NCBI GenBank assembly: GCA_002689105.1
Contig: NZEQ01000052.1
Span: 1-34,159, forward strand
Reading direction: 5' to 3'
DNA: 34,159 bases
Source: Verrucomicrobiales bacterium
Lineage (GTDB): Archaea; Thermoplasmatota; Poseidoniia; Poseidoniales; Poseidoniaceae
This document shows positions 7,476 through 15,265 of this stretch, in pieces. Under the pieces are notes generated by a model. It ran no database searches, was not told where the DNA came from, and saw only the letters and a list, made by a program, of their open reading frames with translations. A program made the position numbers and the translations under genes. Numbering within the stretch: the stretch's first letter is position 1; each line of letters starts with the position of its first letter.

Positions 7476-8300
7476 ATGTCCCCAACCTTGCTCTCCGTCC
7501 GGAGTGCCTCGAAGCGCTTCGGTGATGTTATCGCTTTGGAAACGATTGACCTTGATATTCACGAAGGTGAAATCATTGGGCTGGTCGGTTCAAACGGTGC
7601 TGGCAAAACCACCCTTTTGCGGCTTCTATCAGGTGTTTATCGCCCGACCACCGGTGAGGTCTTGTTATCAGACGGGACACAGGTTGAACAAGCACGAAGT
7701 CGCCTTGGTGTGGTGCCTGAAAACACGGGATTGTACGCTCGATTGACGGCATGGGAAAACATTCGTTATCATGCAAGAATCCACGGCGTTTCCGATGACG
7801 AGGCATGGAAGAGAACCATGTATTTTGCACAGCATTTAGGCATGGCCGACGTGCTTGGAAGGCACACCAAGGGATTTTCACGGGGTATGCGGCAAAAAAC
7901 AGCCTTGCTCCGAGCGCTCGTTCATGCTCCGAGCGTTTTGCTGTTGGATGAACCAACGGCAGGACTTGACGTCACCAGTGCGAGAACGGTTCGCGAACTT
8001 GTTCGGCAGTTGGGCGAGCAAGGGGGCACGGTCATCTATTCAACGCACCAACTCGCAGAGGCCGAGCGAGTTTGCAACAGGATTGTTATCATTCACAACG
8101 GTCAAGTTCGAGCAGACGGTACGCCAGAAGAATTGCTTGAACAAACCAACACCAACCACCTTGAGGAAGCGTATGTTGCTTTGACGGCAGATGTTGCTCG
8201 ACCTCGTCAAGAGGACGACAAACCATTGTCAAAATGGTCGTCTTGGTGGCGCGGCTTGTTCACGCCTAAGACACCGAAGGAGGTGGGTGAGGATGAGTAA
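7476..8300 (+). CDS. ABC transporter ATP-binding protein, NatA/ABC-2 type
   Basis: This is the nucleotide-binding subunit of an export-type ABC transporter working with the permease that follows. Walker A is G-S-N-G-A-G-K-T (residues 38-45). The signature is F-S-R-G-M-R-Q-K (134-141), the variant usual in NatA and CcmA-like ATPases. Walker B with D-loop is V-L-L-L-D-E-P-T-A-G-L-D (154-165), and the switch His is in S-T-H-Q. The ATPase core ends near residue 215; the remaining about 60 residues are a charged tail with W-S-S-W-W-R-G-L-F. Start 7476 is taken on homology (S-V-R-S-A-S-K-R-F-G-D); an in-frame TTG at 7446 would overlap the preceding gene. The stop overlaps the permease start by 8 bases, indicating translational coupling. 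The substrate is unknown. Confidence 0.93.
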   Translation: MSPTLLSVRSASKRFGDVIALETIDLDIHEGEIIGLVGSNGAGKTTLLRLLSGVYRPTTGEVLLSDGTQVEQARSRLGVVPENTGLYARLTAWENIRYHARIHGVSDDEAWKRTMYFAQHLGMADVLGRHTKGFSRGMRQKTALLRALVHAPSVLLLDEPTAGLDVTSARTVRELVRQLGEQGGTVIYSTHQLAEAERVCNRIVIIHNGQVRADGTPEELLEQTNTNHLEEAYVALTADVARPRQEDDKPLSKWSSWWRGLFTPKTPKEVGEDE

Positions 8301-9510
8301 ATCCGGCGTGCGCGTACGGGCCATCGCAAAGAAGGAATTGGTGGAATTCGTTCGAGATTGGAGGACGATTCTTGCCATTTTGGTGATACCTCTTCTGATG
8401 TTTCCCTTGTTGTTCATCCTCTTTCCTCTTTTGCTCGCTTCCGAGGCGGCGGAACTTGACGCTCTCGTGGTTGATGTGTTGGTCCAAGGCGATGACATCC
8501 CTGCAGAACTGGGACTGATGCTCAACAATTCTTCCCTTAACATCACGTACGAACCCTTGCCCACCATTGAGGAATTGTCCTCACCAGTGGGTGATGAAGA
8601 ACGATTGAGAAACGGGACGGTGGACTTGATTCTTCGATTGAGAATGAATGAGAGTATCTTGGAATACGCTGTGCTTTACCAATCAACCTCTGAACAAAGT
8701 TTGGAAGCAAGAAGTCGTACGTTCGATGTCCTCGCTGGTTGGGAAGAGAACGAAACAATCCGTCGAATCAGTGATGCCGGCCTTGACCCTGAAGAGACAT
8801 TGGATCCACTTCAGTGGGATGGAGAAATTTCCCAGAGCGATGTGGCCACTTCAGGTGAACAAGCAGGAATGGCTCTTTCTTTATTCATACCACTTGTTTT
8901 GTCGGTGTGGACGTTTTCGTCGGCCATTCAGCCTTCGATTGACATGACGGCGGGGGAACGTGAACGAGGTACGCTTGAGGCTCTGCTCGGGTTGCCTTGC
9001 ACGCGGATGGAATTGTTATTGGGTAAATGGTTGGCCGTGGCGACCATCACCGGAGTTGGTGTACTCCTCCAGGTTGCTGGGTTGTTATTCGCCATCGGTT
9101 ACCTCGCAACCTCGGACATCATTTCGACCCCAAGTGTATCCTTGACCGCCCTTCTGCTGCTATGCTTGGCTGTCCTTCTGTTTGCCATCATGGTGGTGGC
9201 GTTTGAGTTGGCGTTGGCGATGCGTTCACACAGCGTCAAAGAAGCCGGTTCCATCCTTGGTCCTGCAGTCCTCATCATTCTGTTTCCTGCACTGTTCACA
9301 CAAGTGATCAACCTCGATGGAATTGAGGCGTTCTGGTTTGCCGTTCCGGTGGTCAACGTGTTGCTGGCTCTTCGTGAATTGTTGATGAACAGAATCGTGT
9401 TCGGACATGTCGTCGTATGGCTGGTTTCCTCAAGCCTCTATGCCTTGGGCGCAGCGTATTATGCTGCACGCCAATTCAAGCGCGAAGATATTGTTACAAG
9501 CCTGTCTTAA
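8293..9510 (+). CDS. ABC-2 type transporter permease, NatB-like
   Basis: This is the membrane partner of the preceding ATPase. A first membrane helix (about residues 25-49) is followed by a large outward domain of about 150 residues with N-glycosylation-like N-x-S/T sites. A block of about five further helices runs from roughly residue 195 to the end. The sequence E-R-E-R-G-T-L-E-A-L-L-G-L-P, at the cytoplasmic helix after the outward domain, is the classic ABC-2/NatB coupling motif. Length is 405 residues, as expected for NatB. The ATG at 8293 overlaps the ATPase stop. The 3' end overlaps the convergent aminotransferase, both stops using the same TTAA. NatB homologues export Na+ or peptides; which applies here cannot be said. 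Confidence 0.9.
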   Translation: MSKSGVRVRAIAKKELVEFVRDWRTILAILVIPLLMFPLLFILFPLLLASEAAELDALVVDVLVQGDDIPAELGLMLNNSSLNITYEPLPTIEELSSPVGDEERLRNGTVDLILRLRMNESILEYAVLYQSTSEQSLEARSRTFDVLAGWEENETIRRISDAGLDPEETLDPLQWDGEISQSDVATSGEQAGMALSLFIPLVLSVWTFSSAIQPSIDMTAGERERGTLEALLGLPCTRMELLLGKWLAVATITGVGVLLQVAGLLFAIGYLATSDIISTPSVSLTALLLLCLAVLLFAIMVVAFELALAMRSHSVKEAGSILGPAVLIILFPALFTQVINLDGIEAFWFAVPVVNVLLALRELLMNRIVFGHVVVWLVSSSLYALGAAYYAARQFKREDIVTSLS

Positions 9511-11072
9511 GCCCCAAAGGCGATAAGTGCCTCTCGCACGATGTCAACAATGAGGTCAATTTCCTCTGAAGTGATGTTGAAGTGGGGAGTAAAACGGAGA
9601 GCATTCTTACCGCCATGAATGACGCCCAGACCTCTACGGCGACACCACGGTTCAACGGCCTCCATACCAACAACGGGGAATTGAGAAGGTTCGAGCTCAG
9701 CACTGCACAGCAGGCCGGTCCCCTGTACTTTCGTAATGACTTCTGGGAACTCCTGTTGAAGAGCAGTAAATTTTTCCACGAATTCATGACCTCGATCACG
9801 AATGTTTTGTCGAAGTTCCGGCGTGATGCTATCGAGCACTGCAACGGCCGTTTCAAGAGCACGCGGGTTCGTTGTCATCGTGTTTCCGTAGATGCCGGTG
9901 ACATAGAGTTCGGAAGCTCTGGCGTTCATCCCGAGGACTGAAAGCGGGTATTGACCAGCATTCATCGCCTTGGACCATGTCTCAAGGTCAGGTGCTTCAC
10001 AGTCTTGGAAACCTTCGTAATCCACAACCGACAATGTACCTTGGCCGCGAATTCCAGCTTGTATTGAATCAACCAAAAGCATGCTATCGTGTTCCAGTGT
10101 CAAACGACGAGCAGCATCATAGAATTCTCGGGAGACACATTGACCGGGGTTCCCTTCGCCTTGAACGGGTTCAATGGCAAGGAGTTCAATGAAGACATTG
10201 TTAGCAGCCGCATCGAGGAATGCCTGTTCAAGGGCGCCCACATTGTTGGCCGGGACAAGAATGAGGTTGTCTCGGTTTTGGAAACTCGCGAGGTGCTGAT
10301 CGTACTTGCCCTTGCATGAATGGGACATTTGTGCGGGTCGGTCGGTTCGGCCGTGGAATCCTTGTTCAATGGCCATTATTTTGATGGTTTTACCAGCGTG
10401 TTTTCCACCGGGCTGCGTCATCAGTTTAGCGTTCACATCGGCAATGCGGAGGCTCACTGTGACCGATTCTGACCCACTGTTCATGCAAATGAATTTATCA
10501 AAAGGACACGACCCTCGAGTGTGACCGAGTTCAGCACGAAGGCGTTCATCCAGTCGCATTTGAGAAAACGAGGCGGTCATGACATTGGCCATCACCCAGT
10601 TATCGGACATTGAGCGAATCACTTGGTCGGGGCCATGTCCACCGCCAAGCATGCCGTAGCCTCCGTTGTCGTGGATGACGGCACCGTGGGAAGATACGAT
10701 CCATGGACCACGTGCGGCCAGAGCAACATACGGATTGACCGTTGCTGGATTGTAGAAATTGACGAATCCGTTTTGGAGGGTGGTGATGAGATGAGTTTCA
10801 TCCGAATCAAGGTACAGTTCAGGATATTCTTGGGCCATGGCACGAAAGCGCGTGGATGCTTCCTCGATGGCCAAGGAGAGGGTTTCGTCTAGAGCCAAGA
10901 ATCGTGTAATCTCGTCATCGGAAAGACCACGCGTATCAATGCGCCCGACACTGGCTCGAATCTCGTGAAGGATGGCCAGAGGTTCAGCCTTAACACCTGT
11001 CTGCATGGTTGACTTTCCTCCGAGGTATCCTTTGAACATTCGCACCAGTGATTCCAAAGAAATGGATTTCAT
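9507..11072 (-). CDS. class III pyridoxal-phosphate aminotransferase, substrate unknown
   Basis: This is a PLP-dependent fold-type I enzyme. The PLP-binding M-N-S-G-S-E-S segment is near residues 197-203, an E-P-V-Q-G-E-G segment is at 301-307, the ring-nitrogen Asp is D335 in L-L-V-D-S-I-Q-A-G, and the Schiff-base Lys is K368 in W-S-K-A-M-N-A-G. The usual D-E-V-Q-T-G-x-G-R motif is changed to D-S-I-Q-A-G-I-R-G, which marks a distinct subgroup. At 521 residues it is longer than typical class III enzymes (about 400-450), with an extra N-terminal helical region of about 90 residues. Candidates include lysine, ornithine or diamine aminotransferases, but specificity cannot be set by eye. Internal ATGs at 11039 and 11006 are alternative starts; 11072 gives a leader consistent with the shared promoter at 11109-11114. 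Confidence 0.88.
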   Translation of the reverse strand: MKSISLESLVRMFKGYLGGKSTMQTGVKAEPLAILHEIRASVGRIDTRGLSDDEITRFLALDETLSLAIEEASTRFRAMAQEYPELYLDSDETHLITTLQNGFVNFYNPATVNPYVALAARGPWIVSSHGAVIHDNGGYGMLGGGHGPDQVIRSMSDNWVMANVMTASFSQMRLDERLRAELGHTRGSCPFDKFICMNSGSESVTVSLRIADVNAKLMTQPGGKHAGKTIKIMAIEQGFHGRTDRPAQMSHSCKGKYDQHLASFQNRDNLILVPANNVGALEQAFLDAAANNVFIELLAIEPVQGEGNPGQCVSREFYDAARRLTLEHDSMLLVDSIQAGIRGQGTLSVVDYEGFQDCEAPDLETWSKAMNAGQYPLSVLGMNARASELYVTGIYGNTMTTNPRALETAVAVLDSITPELRQNIRDRGHEFVEKFTALQQEFPEVITKVQGTGLLCSAELEPSQFPVVGMEAVEPWCRRRGLGVIHGGKNALRFTPHFNITSEEIDLIVDIVREALIAFGA

Positions 11073-11089
11073 CGCCTTTGTATTCTTAC

Positions 11090-11114
11090 AGTATTACTCA
11101 ACGAATACTTATAT
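11090..11114. promoter_or_regulatory. shared TATA element and inverted repeat between the aminotransferase and preQ0 operon
   Basis: TTATAT at 11109-11114 lies about 26 bases before the ATG at 11137, the distance expected from an archaeal TATA box to the transcription start, so the first plus-strand gene may be leaderless or nearly so. Read on the minus strand, the same element (CATATAAG) could serve the aminotransferase, giving a leader of about 13 bases before 11072. An inverted repeat AGTATT (11090-11095) / AATACT (11104-11109), 8-base spacer, abuts the TATA element and is a candidate operator for the ribbon-helix-helix protein encoded next. These are positional inferences. Confidence 0.45.
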
Positions 11115-11136
11115 GCAAGAGATGGAAGGACCAATC

Positions 11137-11307
11137 ATGCCCAAGGTGTCGTTTGACATGCCACAAGAATTGGTTGATGATTTGCGACTGCATGTCGGTG
11201 ATGAACACAAATTTGTCAGTCTTGCTGACGCCATTCGTACAGCGTGTAGAAAATTGCTCGATCAACTTGATTCAATCGATATCATGCATGGAAGGAGGAG
11301 TGAATAA
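11137..11307 (+). CDS. small ribbon-helix-helix (CopG/Arc-like) protein, probable transcriptional regulator (56 aa)
   Basis: The protein begins with a short strand M-P-K-V-S-F-D-M-P, then a helix Q-E-L-V-D-D-L-R-L, a turn, and a second helix S-L-A-D-A-I-R-T-A-C-R-K-L-L-D-Q-L. This strand-helix-helix order, with alternating polar residues in the strand and S-x-A-D-A-I-R in the second helix, is the CopG/Arc/MetJ pattern. Such proteins dimerise and use the paired strand to contact DNA. The start at 11137 is preceded by GGAAGGA; ATGs at 11113 and 11122 are possible but would lie inside or next to the TATA element. The stop TAA directly abuts the FolE start, so it is the first gene of the preQ0 operon and a candidate autoregulator of it. 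RHH antitoxins are an alternative, but no toxin gene is adjacent. Confidence 0.75.
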   Translation: MPKVSFDMPQELVDDLRLHVGDEHKFVSLADAIRTACRKLLDQLDSIDIMHGRRSE

Positions 11308-11883
11308 ATGGTCTCTGAAAAAGAAGCTCAAGAAGCCGTCAAGGTCCTGCTGGGCTATATCGAGGGAGAAGAACATGTTGACCGAGAAGGATTGCTTGAC
11401 ACCCCCAAGCGTGTTGTTGAATCATGGAACGAGATTTTTGCAGGGTACAACATGGACGCCAGTGAACTTCTCCAGGCAACCTTCAATGCTGAAGGCTACG
11501 ATGGTATCGTTCTCCTTCGCAACATTGAGTTTACATCCACATGTGAACACCATCTCCAACCGTTCCGGGGACGCGCACACATTGCTTACATCCCCGTTGA
11601 GCGTATTGTTGGTATCAGTAAATTAGCACGTATCCTCGAACTTCATGCAAGACGGCTTCAAAATCAAGAGCGTATCACGAAGGGCATTTCGGATGATTTG
11701 GAGCGTGAACTTGAACCTCTTGGTTCAGCCGTGATCATGGAAGCATCTCATGGCTGCATGCAATGCAGAGGAGTGGCGAAGCAACAGGCCGTCATGACGA
11801 CATCAGCCATGCGCGGCGTGTTCTTTGAACGCCCTGAAGCCCGTCAAGAATTGATGCAACTTATTCAACAGCCAAAACTTTGA
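11308..11883 (+). CDS. folE: GTP cyclohydrolase I (type IA)
   Basis: The product converts GTP to 7,8-dihydroneopterin triphosphate, the first step towards preQ0 (and pterins). The 191-residue protein has the T-x-C-E-H-H-L motif (C79, H82), the second half of the zinc site in S-H-G-C-M (C150), I-P-V-E-R-I-V-G-I-S-K-L-A-R-I and L-Q-x-Q-E-R-I-T. Zinc ligands by analogy with E. coli FolE are C79, H82 and C150. Many archaea use the unrelated MptA (COG1469) enzyme instead; here it is the bacterial/eukaryal-type enzyme. The start directly follows the RHH stop and has a strong GGAGGAGTG Shine-Dalgarno. It is followed by queE, queC and queD, so its main job here is 7-deazapurine synthesis. Confidence 0.95.
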   Translation: MVSEKEAQEAVKVLLGYIEGEEHVDREGLLDTPKRVVESWNEIFAGYNMDASELLQATFNAEGYDGIVLLRNIEFTSTCEHHLQPFRGRAHIAYIPVERIVGISKLARILELHARRLQNQERITKGISDDLERELEPLGSAVIMEASHGCMQCRGVAKQQAVMTTSAMRGVFFERPEARQELMQLIQQPKL

Positions 11884-11950
11884 GGTGGACTCCGTGGCTC
11901 CTCAAGGATTGCATGAGAATCTGGAAGAACCAGCGGTTCTCGATGGTGAC

Positions 11951-12553
11951 ATGGCCAAATCCTACAACATTGTTGAAATCTTTCATTCGGTACAGGGCGA
12001 AGGTTATCGCAGTGGAATACCTCATGTTTTCATTCGGTTTGGCGTTTGTAACTTGCGGTGCGAATGGTGCGATACGAATTTTGATGTCTACGAACAAAAA
12101 TCAGTAGCAGAGATCATGGAGGTTGTCGGCCAATTCCCCTGTAAAAACATCATTTTCACAGGAGGTGAACCCATGCTTAACGATCTCTGGCCACTTGCAA
12201 GGGTCTTGAAAAAAGACGGTTATCACCTCTCTGTAGAATCAAATGGAACGGTTGCCATACCCGCGGGATTATTGGATTGGATTTGCATATCTCCGAAGGA
12301 CCAGATGTATCCAAATGTCTCGATTAAACAACGAGCAGGTGACGAATTGAAATGCGTATATGTGGGTCAACCGCTTTCCATGTATGACGGTTTGAAAGAA
12401 GGATTTTCACACCATTTCCTCCAACCATGCTATGATGAAGAAGCCTCTGTTGAGGAAAATGGACGTAGTTTTGCGTTGACTGAAGCGGTGGTGAAAGAGA
12501 ACCCTCAGTGGCGATTATCATTGCAAACACACAAGTGGATGGGTATCCTTTGA
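11951..12553 (+). CDS. queE: 7-carboxy-7-deazaguanine synthase (radical SAM)
   Basis: QueE converts 6-carboxy-5,6,7,8-tetrahydropterin to 7-carboxy-7-deazaguanine using SAM and a [4Fe-4S] cluster. The cluster-binding motif is C-N-L-R-C-E-W-C (C33, C37, C40), preceded by the QueE-specific S-V-Q-G-E-G (13-18) and followed by the SAM-contacting T-G-G-E-P-M. The C-terminal H-K-W-M-G-I is close to the family's usual end. The ATG at 11951 fits the family N-terminus (Y-x-I-V-E-I-F-x-S-x-Q-G-E-G) and has GGTGAC directly upstream; a GTG at 11885 in frame would add 22 residues and cannot be excluded. It lies in the operon folE-queE-queC-queD, with 12 bases to the next gene. Confidence 0.94.
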   Translation: MAKSYNIVEIFHSVQGEGYRSGIPHVFIRFGVCNLRCEWCDTNFDVYEQKSVAEIMEVVGQFPCKNIIFTGGEPMLNDLWPLARVLKKDGYHLSVESNGTVAIPAGLLDWICISPKDQMYPNVSIKQRAGDELKCVYVGQPLSMYDGLKEGFSHHFLQPCYDEEASVEENGRSFALTEAVVKENPQWRLSLQTHKWMGIL

Positions 12554-12565
12554 GGAGTTGATTCA

Positions 12566-13726
12566 ATGAAACCTGCAATCATGGCCCTCAGTGGAGGAAT
12601 GGATTCCTCCTCTCTCCTTCTCCGCCTTCTGCGAGAGCAGTACGATGTGACCGCTATTTCGTTCAATTACGGACAAAAACATGCCGTTGAAATCGAACGC
12701 GCCCGTTCCTTGGTGGATTACCTGTCTTCAAATGGATATTCTGTCAATCACCAAGTGGCCGATTTGAGTTCTGCAACAACCTTGTTTGAGAGCCATTTGC
12801 TCAAAGGAGGCGACGATGTACCCGAAGGCCATTACGAAGAAGAGAACATGAAAGCAACCGTGGTCCCTAATCGCAACGCTCTGTTTTCTTCCATCCTTTA
12901 CGGCGTAGCCCTTTCCCAAGCCACCAAACATAACTCCAACGCAGAAATTGTACTCGGCGTCCACAGTGGTGACCATGAAATCTATCCTGATTGTCGTCCT
13001 GAATTCTACAGGGCGCTTGACCACGCCTTTGCTCTTGGGAACTGGGAAAGCGAACGTATCTCGTTTACCCTTCCCTATTTGGAAACCGATAAAACAGGGA
13101 TACTGAAGGATGCGGAAGAATCTGTAGCGGCCCTTGGCCTTGACTTTGAAGAGGTCTTCTCTCGAACCTTGACGTCCTATGCACCCGATGCCGATGGACG
13201 CTCCAACGGTGCTACGGGCTCCGATGTGGAACGAATTCTGGCCTTTCACGCCATTGGAAGAAAGGACCCTATTGAGTACGTGAAGCCTTGGGATGAAGTC
13301 CTCGCCGATGCTTTGGAAACAGAACGAATACACATGGAGCAGGAGTACAAAAACCGCCTAACTGAACTTCAATATCATGTCACACGGGAGGCAGGAACTG
13401 AGCGAGCTTTCACAGGTGAATATTGGGATGAGAAAAGGCCAGGTAAATATCGGTGCATCTGCTGCTCAACACTTTTGTTCACTTCCACCATGAAATTTGA
13501 TTCAGGTTGTGGTTGGCCTTCATTCCACACCGAGCACAACGAAGCCAACATTGTTCGCATTGCGGACCATAGTCACGGTATGGTTCGTGTTGAAGTTCGC
13601 TGTGAAGTCTGTGATGCTCACCTTGGACATGTCTTCAACGACGGCCCTGCTGCCTACGGGGGAGAACGCTATTGCATCAATTCAGCATCACTGATCTTTG
13701 AACCAACAGAGGAGGAAATAGAATGA
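12566..13726 (+). CDS. queC: QueC-MsrB fusion: 7-cyano-7-deazaguanine synthase domain joined to methionine (R)-sulfoxide reductase domain
   Basis: Residues 1-about 245 are QueC, which makes preQ0 from 7-carboxy-7-deazaguanine, ATP and ammonia. The PP-loop is A-L-S-G-G-M-D-S-S (7-15), followed by F-N-Y-G-Q-K-H (33-39), V-V-P-N-R-N (99-104), G-V-H-S-G-D-H (131-137), Y-P-D-C-R-P-E-F (140-147) and K-D-P-I-E-Y (233-238). The four zinc cysteines normally near the QueC C-terminus are all replaced: T-S-Y instead of T-C-Y (S204) and N-G-A-T-G-S-D instead of C-G-x-C-x-x-C (N214, T217, D220). Residues about 262-380 are a complete MsrB (SelR) domain: zinc pairs C297/C300 and C346/C349, G-C-G-W-P-S-F (314-320), G-H-V-F-N-D-G (354-360) and the catalytic Cys in R-Y-C-I-N-S (C370). 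One continuous frame covers both with no stop. It has GGAGTTGATT upstream and its stop overlaps queD by 4 bases. Confidence 0.92.
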   Translation: MKPAIMALSGGMDSSSLLLRLLREQYDVTAISFNYGQKHAVEIERARSLVDYLSSNGYSVNHQVADLSSATTLFESHLLKGGDDVPEGHYEEENMKATVVPNRNALFSSILYGVALSQATKHNSNAEIVLGVHSGDHEIYPDCRPEFYRALDHAFALGNWESERISFTLPYLETDKTGILKDAEESVAALGLDFEEVFSRTLTSYAPDADGRSNGATGSDVERILAFHAIGRKDPIEYVKPWDEVLADALETERIHMEQEYKNRLTELQYHVTREAGTERAFTGEYWDEKRPGKYRCICCSTLLFTSTMKFDSGCGWPSFHTEHNEANIVRIADHSHGMVRVEVRCEVCDAHLGHVFNDGPAAYGGERYCINSASLIFEPTEEEIE

Positions 13727-14181
13727 CGACCACCATACGCCGATACGTTGAGACCGACACGGGGCACCGCGTTCCAAATCACAAATCAAAATGTAAACAC
13801 CTGCACGGACATCGTTATCGATTTGAAGCCGAAATCGAAGGTGATGTTGTAGAAGTATCCGGCGTCTCTGACGAAGGAATGTTGATGGATTTCTCAGACA
13901 TCAGTAAAGTCCTCATGGAACATGTTCACGATGTAATCGACCATGCGTTTGTCCTCTACGAAGGTGATGAAGAGGCTTTGAACGCATGCAAGTGCATGGG
14001 AGAAGGACACCGTACCGTCATCGTACCGTTCATACCAACGGCAGAAAATCTCGCGAAATGGGCCTTTGATGCCGTTGCTCCACACATCACTTCGGCCTAT
14101 GGAAACCGTTTGCGTTTGGTCGCCATGCATTGTCGCGAGACGCCGAAATCCGTCGCAACATGGCGGCCTGCATCATCGTAA
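13723..14181 (+). CDS. queD: 6-carboxy-5,6,7,8-tetrahydropterin synthase
   Basis: QueD converts dihydroneopterin triphosphate to 6-carboxytetrahydropterin, between FolE and QueE. It belongs to the 6-pyruvoyl-tetrahydropterin synthase family. Zinc ligands are the His of D-T-G-H-R-V (H15) and the two His of H-L-H-G-H (H28, H30), and the catalytic Cys is C24 in S-K-C-K-H, as in QueD. The M-L-M-D-F-S-D-I motif (53-60), D-H-A-F and P-T-A-E-N-L-A are also typical, and a late C-R-E-T-P pentad closes the active site. The protein is 152 residues, slightly longer than the bacterial enzyme. GAGGAGGAAATAGA precedes the start, which overlaps the queC-msrB stop (ATGA). The 3' end overlaps the convergent TrmJ gene by 9 bases. 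Confidence 0.95.
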   Translation: MTTTIRRYVETDTGHRVPNHKSKCKHLHGHRYRFEAEIEGDVVEVSGVSDEGMLMDFSDISKVLMEHVHDVIDHAFVLYEGDEEALNACKCMGEGHRTVIVPFIPTAENLAKWAFDAVAPHITSAYGNRLRLVAMHCRETPKSVATWRPASS

Positions 14182-14997
14182 TTTCCGTCGATGATCCTTC
14201 ATCCATGCATCGTCTCCGGATGCATATTCCATGGCTGATGTTGCTTCCACAAAAGCACCGATCAGTCGGGTCGATTCTTCGGTTGAAGGCGAGCCCTTGA
14301 GCAATGTGCGACGGAGGGTTTGTTCAATCGACTGCTGTCGTTCTTCAGAGGACGAAATGGAGGCTGCAAATTGTTTGATGGATTTGACCAGTGCATCACG
14401 TACAGCTGGCTCAAGTTTATGCTCGAGCGGCACAATATCGGGAAGCCCAGGGTCCTGACCTTGCGAAGCAAGCACACGGGTTCGCTGTATTTCGTAGAGA
14501 AGAGCATTAACGGCATGACTGAGGTTGGCAATCGGGTAGCCTTCCCATGTAGGCAAGGTTACAAAATAATCGCATTGACCGAGTTCTTCGGTGGACAAGC
14601 CTTTGCCTTCTTCACCGAACACCAAGGCCACCCTACCCTTGCTCTCATTCAGGCGTTCCACCATGTCCCAAGGGTACAGATAATGTCGAAACAAGGTTTT
14701 CTCTCCCACCTCACGCTTGCCTGACGTACCGACGACGACGGAACATCCATGAACGGCAGAAGGGATGTCTGAATGGACTTCCAAGGAGTCAAGAATTCGT
14801 GCAGCGTGTTTGGCGCGAGCACGGGTTTCTCCATCATGAGGAGAGCATTTTGGATTGACCAGTCGAAGGTCATCAAACCCGAAGTTGAGCATCGTTCGAC
14901 AAATCGCACCCAGATTCCCCGGATGCGTGACGCCGACCAAAACCACCGTCACATCAAACAGGCCACGAGGAAGAGGGAGGTCTTGCCGTTCGCCCAT
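14173..14997 (-). CDS. trmJ: tRNA (cytidine-32 2'-O)-methyltransferase TrmJ-like (SPOUT family)
   Basis: The product is a SAM-dependent 2'-O-methyltransferase with a trefoil-knot SPOUT domain. Motif 1 is V-T-H-P-G-N-L-G-A-I-C-R-T-M (the Arg is the conserved catalytic residue), motif 2 is F-G-E-E-G-K-G-L-S, and motif 3 is L-P-T-W-E-G-Y-P-I-A-N-L-S-H-A-V. The knot domain spans about residues 15-180, followed by a roughly 90-residue helical extension characteristic of TrmJ dimers. Archaeal TrmJ methylates position 32 of tRNA, mainly C32; position and base are inferred from the family. It is the last gene of the minus-strand ribosomal-protein cluster, starting 4 bases after the small hypothetical gene. 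Confidence 0.9.
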   Translation of the reverse strand: MGERQDLPLPRGLFDVTVVLVGVTHPGNLGAICRTMLNFGFDDLRLVNPKCSPHDGETRARAKHAARILDSLEVHSDIPSAVHGCSVVVGTSGKREVGEKTLFRHYLYPWDMVERLNESKGRVALVFGEEGKGLSTEELGQCDYFVTLPTWEGYPIANLSHAVNALLYEIQRTRVLASQGQDPGLPDIVPLEHKLEPAVRDALVKSIKQFAASISSSEERQQSIEQTLRRTLLKGSPSTEESTRLIGAFVEATSAMEYASGDDAWMKDHRRKLR

Positions 14998-15001
14998 GTT
15001 C

Positions 15002-15265
15002 TCAGCCCTGGCCTTGGTTCAAGTATTCAGTAATCCATCGAGGGTCACACGATTGATAGAGGAAGAAAAGGAACCCGCCGTTTTCACGGTCATCCATCAC
15101 CAGGGAGCGCTTTCGCAGGTTGTGTTGAGATTTCAGGTGGTGAATCAAACCCTCAAGTTCTTCTCGGTCATCTCCGTGAACACTGACAGGTTGTCGGTCC
15201 CAATCGACCCAAAACGCCACGCGAACACCATCAATCGGTTCGGCGTTGGCGGTATCGAGTGACAT
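15002..15265 (-). CDS. small hypothetical protein (87 aa) overlapping eS17
   Basis: Unrecognised. The protein begins M-S-L-D-T-A-N-A-E-P and contains V-R-V-A-F-W-V-D-W-D, then E-E-L-E-G-L-I-H-H-L-K-S-Q-H-N and G-G-F-L-F-F-L-Y, ending D-P-R-W-I-T-E-Y-L. It looks like a small alpha/beta cytoplasmic protein. Its start lies 35 bases inside the end of the eS17 gene in another frame; an upstream ATG at 15304 would deepen the overlap, so 15265 is preferred. It has 4 bases to trmJ and sits in a tight operon. A ribosome- or RNA-related role would be guesswork. Confidence 0.65.
   Translation of the reverse strand: MSLDTANAEPIDGVRVAFWVDWDRQPVSVHGDDREELEGLIHHLKSQHNLRKRSLVMDDRENGGFLFFLYQSCDPRWITEYLNQGQG

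Noticed and set aside
11137-11307. RHH protein as the antitoxin of a toxin-antitoxin pair
   Set aside because: The adjacent gene is folE, not a toxin, and the RHH stop abuts the folE start; a regulator of the operon is simpler.
12566-13726. QueC homologue as part of an antiphage system (QatC or CBASS Cap9 type)
   Set aside because: QueC-like proteins occur in such systems, but here the neighbours are FolE, QueE and QueD, and no cyclase, nuclease or effector gene is nearby.
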